A stretch of 64,000 bases of DNA from positions 1 to 64,000 of the forward strand of contig JASSUK010000042.1 in NCBI GenBank assembly GCA_031963045.1. The letters run 5' to 3'. Every line of letters starts with the position of its first letter. Position 1 is the first letter of the stretch. Below are positions 59,014 through 64,000 of the stretch, one piece after another. This DNA comes from JASSUD01 sp031963045 (GTDB taxonomy: Bacteria > Pseudomonadota > Gammaproteobacteria > Burkholderiales > Burkholderiaceae). Both the position numbers and the translations under genes were made by a program. Under the pieces are notes generated by a model. It saw only the letters and a program-made list of their open reading frames with translations, ran no database searches and was not told the origin of the DNA.

Positions 59014-60840
59014 ATGAAATTTTTGGGTACCATCTGGTCTGCTATTGGCCTGAGTCTCGCGATATTTGTAGCAGGAATATGTCCTGCGCAAGCAGCAACT
59101 GTTCCATGGAAAAAAGAGAAAATTCACTATTCAGTAGAAAGTAAGCCGCTCAAAGATGTATTGCGCGACTTTGCAGCAAGTCAAGGTATTGCAGCTACTA
59201 TTGCACCGAATGTAGATGGCATGGTGAGTGGCAAATTTAATATGTCTCCTCAGGCTTTTTTGAGTGCACTCTCTTCTACTTTTGGATTTACTTGGTTTTA
59301 TGACGGTACTTTGCTAGATATTTCTGCGGCAAGTGACGTTAAAAGCACGCTGATTTCAATGCAATACGGCAGCATGGAAGATCTGCGTAGCGCGCTTGAT
59401 CGCATAGGATTATCGGATAAACGCTTTCCTATTGTGTATGACGATGTACAGCATACTGCGATGGTAAGTGGTCCAGCTCATTACGTACAGCTGGTATCTA
59501 ATGTAGCGCAAAATGTAGATGGCAATGCAGGTAAAGATGCAGGCACACAAGTTCGTATTTTTAAGCTTCGCCACTCTTCAGCAACGGATCGCATCGTAAC
59601 CGTAGGTGGCAATACCGTGAATGTGCCAGGTGTAGCCAGTGTATTGCAGAGCTTATTTAGCAACTCACGAAGTTCTGCACAAACTTTACTATCACCCAGC
59701 ATCGTAAGAGCGAATTCAATGCTCGATGTAGACGGGCGCATACCTAATGGCTCTGTGAGTTTTGGCAATGGAGGTTTACTTCCTCCATTGCCTCCTGGTT
59801 ATGCAGCAGGAGGCAACTTGGGTAGTGTTCCTGTCAATGACCAAGTAAACCAGTTATTTCCAGGCACGCCATCCCTCCCGGGCATGGGTGCAGTAGGCGG
59901 TATGGCAGGCACTCCCATGGGGCCAACCGGTCGTGTAGTAACTAACCCAACAGATAGTCTATTACCTGTAATTAAGGCCGATGCGCGGACCAATTCCATT
60001 TTGGTACGTGATGTACCCTCGCGTATGAGTCAGTACAAGCCACTCATTGATGAACTCGACGTTAAACCGCGTTTAATTGAAATCCAAGCTACGATGATTG
60101 AGATCGACAGTGGCGCATTAGACCAAATTGGTGTGGATTGGCGTGCGCACAATAGCCATGGCGATATCCAAACGGGTGATGGAAATAGACAGCAAAATGC
60201 ATATAACGGCAATATAGATCCTAAATTTGGGACAGTGCCTAGTACAGGTGCTGTTCTTCCAGGAGGGGCCCTTTTAGCCACTCCAGCAGGGATTTCGATG
60301 ACGGCTGTGTTAGGCGATGCAGGCCGATATCTCATGGCAAGAGTCAATGCGCTTACACAAACCAATCAAGCACGCATTGAAGCAAGCCCCAAAGTTACGA
60401 CGCTAGACAATATAGAAGCCGTAATGGACAACTCGCAGCAAATGTTTGTACCTGTAACTGGCTATGCAGGTGGTAATCTATACAATATTTCAACAGGCAT
60501 TTCGCTGCGTGTATTGCCTATGGTGGTTGAAGAAGAGGGCGCCACGCAGATCAAGCTTGAAGTTAATATTGAAAACGGCCAATTTGCGCCATCCGTAAAT
60601 CAAACGCCAGGTGCCATTCCGATGGTCGACACCAGCCAGATCAAAACACAAGCCTTTATCACGCAAGGCCAAAGTTTGTTGATTGCTGGTTACCAAAAGA
60701 AACACGATACAAAAGGCGTATCAGGCATTCCTCTTCTCTCCAAAATCCCATTTTTGGGCGCATTATTTCGCTATAAAAACGACACAAATTCACGGAAAGA
60801 ACAACTTTTCTTGCTCTCTCCACGTGTGATTGATCTATAA
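59014..60840 (+). CDS. sctC: Type III outer-membrane secretin SctC (HrcC)
   Basis: 608 residues. Sec signal peptide (1-27, ...GICPAQA). N-terminal N0/N1 periplasmic domains (IHYSVESKPLKDVLRDFAAS, IAATIAPNVDGMVSGKFNMS), a Gly/Pro-rich insert (PLPPGYAAGGNLGSVPVN), an N3 domain (DARTNSILVRDVPSRMSQYK, LIDELDVKPRLIEIQATMIE) and the beta-barrel secretin domain (IEASPKVTTLDNIEAVMDNS, IPLLSKIPFLGALFRYKND). The 15-mer secretin forms the outer-membrane pore. Last gene of the cluster, as in Ralstonia, with a strong terminator after it. Confidence 0.95.
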   Translation: MKFLGTIWSAIGLSLAIFVAGICPAQAATVPWKKEKIHYSVESKPLKDVLRDFAASQGIAATIAPNVDGMVSGKFNMSPQAFLSALSSTFGFTWFYDGTLLDISAASDVKSTLISMQYGSMEDLRSALDRIGLSDKRFPIVYDDVQHTAMVSGPAHYVQLVSNVAQNVDGNAGKDAGTQVRIFKLRHSSATDRIVTVGGNTVNVPGVASVLQSLFSNSRSSAQTLLSPSIVRANSMLDVDGRIPNGSVSFGNGGLLPPLPPGYAAGGNLGSVPVNDQVNQLFPGTPSLPGMGAVGGMAGTPMGPTGRVVTNPTDSLLPVIKADARTNSILVRDVPSRMSQYKPLIDELDVKPRLIEIQATMIEIDSGALDQIGVDWRAHNSHGDIQTGDGNRQQNAYNGNIDPKFGTVPSTGAVLPGGALLATPAGISMTAVLGDAGRYLMARVNALTQTNQARIEASPKVTTLDNIEAVMDNSQQMFVPVTGYAGGNLYNISTGISLRVLPMVVEEEGATQIKLEVNIENGQFAPSVNQTPGAIPMVDTSQIKTQAFITQGQSLLIAGYQKKHDTKGVSGIPLLSKIPFLGALFRYKNDTNSRKEQLFLLSPRVIDL

Positions 60841-60944
60841 AAGAATGGTAGTTTGGAGGGAAGTATGAACCCAAACTATTAACGCTAGTTTTTATCTGCA
60901 AGTGATGTAAAAATAAAAAAAATTCAACAAAAAATGCTTTAAAT

Positions 60945-60993
60945 AAAAAAGCGCCTTCTTGGACTATGCTATTTCCAAGAAGGCGCTTTTTTT
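60945..60993 (+). terminator. Rho-independent terminator after sctC
   Basis: AAAAAAGCGCCTTCTTGG (60945-60962) pairs perfectly with CCAAGAAGGCGCTTTTTT (60975-60992). The T-tract on the right and A-tract on the left make it bidirectional. Confidence 0.9.
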
Positions 60994-61062
60994 ATGACGG
61001 TAGGGAGCCTCCTATTGCCCGAGAGTCATCAACAGGCCAATAAAAAAGCCGCAAGACGCTAT

Positions 61063-61566
61063 GGAAACACTGATTTAATCGAGACTTTTTTAGAGGAGTC
61101 TGCGCTTCGCAATCTGGATATTGGCCAACGCAAAAAAAGCAAATAATTGCGCGGTATCCTTGGCTAAGCCACGGTAACGCACCTTTTTGTGGCGAAACAG
61201 GTTCTTGATAATGTGGAATGGGTGCTCGACCCGCACCAGAATCTGCGCCTTGACGTGCTTGAGTTGCCGAACCAGTTTAGGCAGCAAGTCACCTTTAAGT
61301 CGCTTCAGGGAGCTTGGACGCACGACCGCGCAGGCCCTTGGGATAGAACTGGTCGAGTGCTGTAAGCAGGCGGGGCCATGGGATCAGCCTATTCATCTCG
61401 GCAAGGAATTTCTCGCGGCGGGTAATCTTCTTACCGGCATATTCAGCACGGGCAAATGAAATCTGTTTCATCGCATTCTTAGTAGCGGGAAGGGGGAATC
61501 ATAGGAAAATCGTAGCAGCGTCACGCAGCGTTGTCGAATGGATTCCGCGATTAAATCAGCGTTTCC
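61063..61566 (-). mobile_element. IS5-family element, internally deleted relic
   Basis: Ends GGAAACACTGATTTAATCG (61063) and, inverted, GGAAACGCTGATTTAATCG (ending 61566) match 18 of 19. They enclose 504 bp, about half of a normal IS5 element, with a broken transposase. No target duplication is visible. Confidence 0.7.
61084..61471 (-). pseudogene. IS5-family transposase with internal deletion
   Basis: From ATG 61471: MKQISFARAEYAGKKITRRE, KFLAEMNRLIPWPRLLTALD, QFYPKGLRGRAS (normal N-terminus). The sequence then jumps to KLPEAT-stop. In the next frame it goes to RLKGDLLPKLVRQLKHVKAQ, ILVRVEHPFHIIKNLFRHKK, VRYRGLAKDTAQLFAFFALA (normal C-terminus with the catalytic E region RVEHPF). The middle with the D residues is gone. 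Confidence 0.8.
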
Positions 61567-61578
61567 TTAAGTAAATTT

Positions 61579-62667
61579 TCAGAAAAGAAATTTAATAATT
61601 TTACCTTTTCTATTTTTTATCTCAGGGCAATTAAATTGATTTTCAGATAAACCATTCCCGCTTAAATTAACTCCCTCAAGTGTTAAGTCATATTCTGGAT
61701 AATTTTTTGCGTATCCTGATAATATTTTGAAAAAATTATCTACTCCTTCTTTAGTAATATTATTATTACGATCCAAAAGTAAGTATGTCAGCCCTTTAGG
61801 TAATGCCTTAGCTATATGCTCTAAGCCCGCATTGCCAATTTGATTGTTACCTATTATTAAGTAATTAACGGTCATTGTTTTAAGATATGGGGCTAGCCCT
61901 TCTGCACCCATTTCTCCAATTTGATTTTCGGAAAATATGAGTCTCTCGAAAAAATTATTTGCGAGAGCTTCTCCAAGACTAGTAATGCATGAGCGCATAT
62001 CAAATCTTTGACAACTTAGTATTATTCGAGATACTTCTCTATTATTTGATGTTATTAATTTTATTTTATTAAATAAATCATTAATAAAATTTTCTCTGTA
62101 TTCTGCCTCAGCATACAGTCTATGTATTTGTAGCTGCAATATTCTTATATCTTTTTTACGTGCTATTTCATCAAGTGCTATCAAGGTATTTTCACATTTC
62201 CCAGGGCCATATGGTTGAATAAGTAAATTCATGCACTGCATTTCATTCAGTAATGATTTTTTAATAGCCTCCCGAATTTTATCTTCTTTTAAAGAATCTG
62301 TACCAAATTCTCTCGTTTCTATCATCTGAAATTCCACCATGGAATTTATAAGTTGACTTTTTATTTGTTCTTCTGTTATCTTCTTTTTCATGACAGGGGC
62401 ATGATCTATAAAATATTTAATATTATTGTGAAGTGATTTATTTGCAAAGCTGATTGGGCGTAGTTGTTTTATCGCTTCTTCGTAAAAACAGGGGTATGCA
62501 ATATAATTGCAAATTATATTTAGTATTTCTGTTGGGAGATTGGTTAGTGAGGCGAGCTTATTTTTATAATACCCATCTTCAATCATTAATCCATGTCCTA
62601 CATTTTCCTCGTTAACATTAAATTGTGATGATATTTTATTATTTGATGTAATGCTGTGAGTATTCAT
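61579..62667 (-). CDS. F-box / leucine-rich-repeat protein, GALA-like effector candidate
   Basis: 362 residues, AT-rich, no signal peptide. An Asn/Ser-rich leader (1-35) is followed by an F-box-like helix set near residues 40-56 (LTNLPTEILNIICNYI), where LPxEILxxI is the eukaryotic F-box start. A helical region (90-215) precedes RNI-type leucine-rich repeats (about 225-345): LGEALANNFFERLIFSENQI, GEMGAEGLAPYLKTMTVNYL, IGNAGLEHIAKALPKGLTYL, NITKEGVDNFFKIL. GxxGAxxLA repeats behind an F-box are the layout of Ralstonia GALA effectors, which recruit host Skp1/SCF ubiquitin ligase to chosen targets. It lies 0.8 kb from the end of the hrp cluster. No perfect hrpII box was found upstream. Confidence 0.72.
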   Translation of the reverse strand: MNTHSITSNNKISSQFNVNEENVGHGLMIEDGYYKNKLASLTNLPTEILNIICNYIAYPCFYEEAIKQLRPISFANKSLHNNIKYFIDHAPVMKKKITEEQIKSQLINSMVEFQMIETREFGTDSLKEDKIREAIKKSLLNEMQCMNLLIQPYGPGKCENTLIALDEIARKKDIRILQLQIHRLYAEAEYRENFINDLFNKIKLITSNNREVSRIILSCQRFDMRSCITSLGEALANNFFERLIFSENQIGEMGAEGLAPYLKTMTVNYLIIGNNQIGNAGLEHIAKALPKGLTYLLLDRNNNITKEGVDNFFKILSGYAKNYPEYDLTLEGVNLSGNGLSENQFNCPEIKNRKGKIIKFLF

Positions 62668-62991
62668 GATTGGTGTGCCTGTATTATTAATGTTGTAAGA
62701 TAATTTTTAACTAAGAAAATTGCCTTGCTTATGACCTTTCTCTCCTCCATGCACTAGAGATAATTTGGCATAAGTCATCAACAAGAAATCAACTGTTATT
62801 GTCTGCTTGTTTAAATAAAAATTAGGTACTAGGTAGTACTCTCCTTCAAAAGATCAATAATCCGGTAATACAACCGATGAGAAAAGCTACGTAGAATATT
62901 AATAATTATTAGAAGTATCTTTTTAGTAAGCTCATCCCTCCAAGGAAGCATAAACTACTTAAAAAGACAGAAAAGCGCGCACGGCGACATC
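62668..62991. other. Intergenic region upstream of the F-box/LRR gene
   Basis: AT-rich, no open frame of note; must contain the promoter of the gene at 61579-62667. No TTCG-N16-TTCG on either strand. Confidence 0.4.
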
Positions 62992-63087
62992 ATGAAACGT
63001 CATATTCTCAACATATTTTTACTTGGCATGCTGCTTTTAGGCTATGTCATGGTAGCTAATACTGTTTTTGGATGGGCGGTAACCTGA
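62992..63087 (+). CDS. 31-residue membrane peptide ORF
   Basis: ATG 62992: MKRHILNIFLLGMLLLGYVM, then VANTVFGWAVT, stop. A basic start and one hydrophobic helix resemble a small membrane peptide or an orphan signal peptide. No strong ribosome binding site is seen. Real translation is uncertain. Confidence 0.35.
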   Translation: MKRHILNIFLLGMLLLGYVMVANTVFGWAVT

Positions 63088-63500
63088 AGGAATGTTTGGC
63101 CCAGTGCCAATCGCTTCCTCCATATCTGAGCGTCGCATATCTCCATTCGGTGTTTGAAGATGTTGATTCGCAGCAGCCTGGTTATCAAAGTTTGTATGAC
63201 GACCCGCAGCTAAATTGATATATTAAAGTGCTGCTTGAAAGCCAGTCAACTCCTCACCCGGCGAATAATGGCTTGTATTGGTTAAGGCTGTGAGGCGTGC
63301 CGCTGCCTGTCCTACTCTCGGGTTCATGCCATAGGACTGATAGCGCTTTTCTAGTTTAGCCGCTTCCTAGATGTGCGATTTACAAAGTCACTGAGCTCAA
63401 ATGCCACAGGACGCGTCTCAACAGGATCTAACTCGGCAATGCAGCGTTCCGAGACTTGGTCATTTGAATGAACGGAAGCTGCTGGGGATCTAGAAGAAGG
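63088..63500 (-). pseudogene. Decayed gene, hypothetical
   Basis: Minus-strand coding segments with shifts and stops: SPAASVHSNDQVSERCIAEL, DPVETRPVAFELSDFVNR, then in another frame EKRYQSYGMNPRVGQAAARL, TALTNTSHYSPGEELTGFQA, AL-stop, YINLAAGRHTNFDNQAAANQ, HLQTPNGDMRRSDMEEAIGT. At least one frameshift (near 63370) and a TAA (near 63222) break it. Ser/Asn/Gln-rich. Family unknown; a former effector is possible. Confidence 0.45.
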
Positions 63501-63665
63501 TGGTGCAGTACTTATCGGGGATGCCCTAAAAAATCTCTCAGAGAAATGGAATCACACAGAAGTTGGTGATGTGCTACGAAGTCGCGCAAGGTGGCTTCGG
63601 CCACGCCCTAAAATTAACTACATTTTTCGTTGGTTTCTTGTGGAAAATAGAGTCAACGTGAGCCA

Positions 63666-63702
63666 TAAAAAAACCCGAAAGCCTTATGGCTACTCGGGTT
63701 TT
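63666..63702 (-). terminator. Terminator of tRNA-Arg
   Basis: On the minus strand AACCCGAG...CGGGTT, with an inner AGCC/GGCT pairing, is followed by TTTTTTTAT. It begins about 33 bases after the tRNA 3' end. Confidence 0.7.
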
Positions 63703-63734
63703 CTGTAAAATTGGGTAGTGCTGTGTAGTATAAC

Positions 63735-63811
63735 TGGCCTGCCAAGAGGGATTCGAACCCCCGACCACCGGCTTAGAAGGCCGGTGCTCTATCCAACTGA
63801 GCTATTGGCAG
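63735..63811 (-). tRNA. tRNA-Arg (anticodon UCU)
   Basis: Minus strand cloverleaf: acceptor CTGCCAA/TTGGCAG, D-arm AGCTCAGTTGGATAGAGC, anticodon stem CCGGC/GCCGG with loop CTTCTAA (anticodon TCT), variable GTGGTC region, T-arm CGGGGGTTCGAATCCCTC, discriminator G and encoded CCA. All arms pair. It reads AGA codons. Confidence 0.95.
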
Positions 63812-63830
63812 AAAAAGAGTAATAATTGTA

Positions 63831-63975
63831 CTAGGGCATGTCCTCAATCGCCCAAAAGGGCCCATCTTTGGGGTCGTGGGGTGCCAGGTATTCACAGTAC
63901 TTGAGTACATCCGGATCCTGTGCTCCTGCTCCCCCCAAATAGGAGCCCCTTTGGGACAATTGAGGACACGCCCTA
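63831..63975. mobile_element. 137-bp MITE with CTAG target duplication
   Basis: CTAG at 63831-63834 and 63972-63975 bracket an element whose ends GGCATGTCCTCAAT (left) and GGCGTGTCCTCAAT (right, inverted) are near-perfect. Pairing continues imperfectly inward (CCCAAAAGGGCCC against GGAGCCCCTTTGGG). A 4-bp CTAG duplication is typical of IS5-family (IS427/IS1031-type) elements. It has no coding capacity and sits 20 bases upstream of tRNA-Arg. Confidence 0.7.
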
Positions 63976-64000
63976 GTTTTTGGTAATTTTTAACGTTTTC

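Noticed and set aside
63574..63768. 64-codon minus ORF at the tRNA
   Set aside because: It overlaps tRNA-Arg and its terminator and has no ribosome binding site.

Overview
The window looks like chromosomal DNA of a host-associated betaproteobacterium of the Burkholderiaceae. The base composition is moderately AT-rich. It carries many eukaryote-like repeat proteins, much IS debris, many decaying genes, and one complete Hrp-type (Hrp2, Ralstonia/Xanthomonas order) type III secretion system. This combination fits the fungal endosymbiont group (Mycoavidus, Mycetohabitans, Glomeribacter), but that placement is inferred from gene content and no marker gene was compared.

Layout. Positions 1-10,700 are accessory DNA: the edge of an SSB-like gene, a tmRNA-like 3'-end scar, a giant NACHT/pentapeptide/WD40 (NLR-like) protein, a possible TraG fragment and two small exported or membrane proteins. 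From 10,700 to 16,650 there is a nested pile of mobile-element remains (a Dam fragment, a 147-bp inverted-repeat element, an IS256 fragment, two group II intron tails facing opposite ways, and an intact ISNCY-like element) around an 892-residue protein with a cytidine-deaminase-like zinc motif. From 17,000 to 36,000 there is a gene-decay zone with islands of intact genes: a HEAT-repeat protein, a 603-residue orphan, a second NLR-like giant with a TIR/SEFIR-like N-terminus and near-identical WD40 repeats, a protein with a bipartite nuclear localisation signal and a duplicated domain, and two proteins with chlamydial Inc-like hydrophobic hairpins. From 36,150 to 38,500 lie two housekeeping genes, ppa and nadE.

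From 38,550 to 60,840 lies the type III system. A left-going operon runs sctU-sctV-hpaP-sctQ-sctR-sctS-hpaA-sctD-hrpD6-like-small ORF. A right-going operon runs hrpB1-hrpB2-sctJ-hrpB4-sctL-sctN-hrpB7-sctT-sctC. They diverge from a 400-bp region with two perfect hrpII/PIP boxes (TTCG-N16-TTCG), one on each strand. A third perfect box with an identical -10 (TATCCT at 31 nt) drives a satellite operon: a second hrpB1 paralogue, a 56-residue ORF and three tandem copies of a glycine-linker mini-protein.

From 61,060 to 64,000 come an internally deleted IS5 relic, an F-box plus leucine-rich-repeat protein resembling Ralstonia GALA effectors, a decayed gene, tRNA-Arg(UCU) with its terminator, and a small inverted-repeat element flanked by CTAG.

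How they may work together (inference): the Hrp system would inject proteins into a eukaryotic host cell. Nearby genes with eukaryote-like features (F-box/LRR, nuclear localisation signal, hydrophobic hairpin, deaminase, HEAT) are candidate effectors, although none has its own perfect hrpII box. The two NLR-like proteins could be cytoplasmic immune sensors (bacterial NACHT defence) or exported host-manipulating factors.
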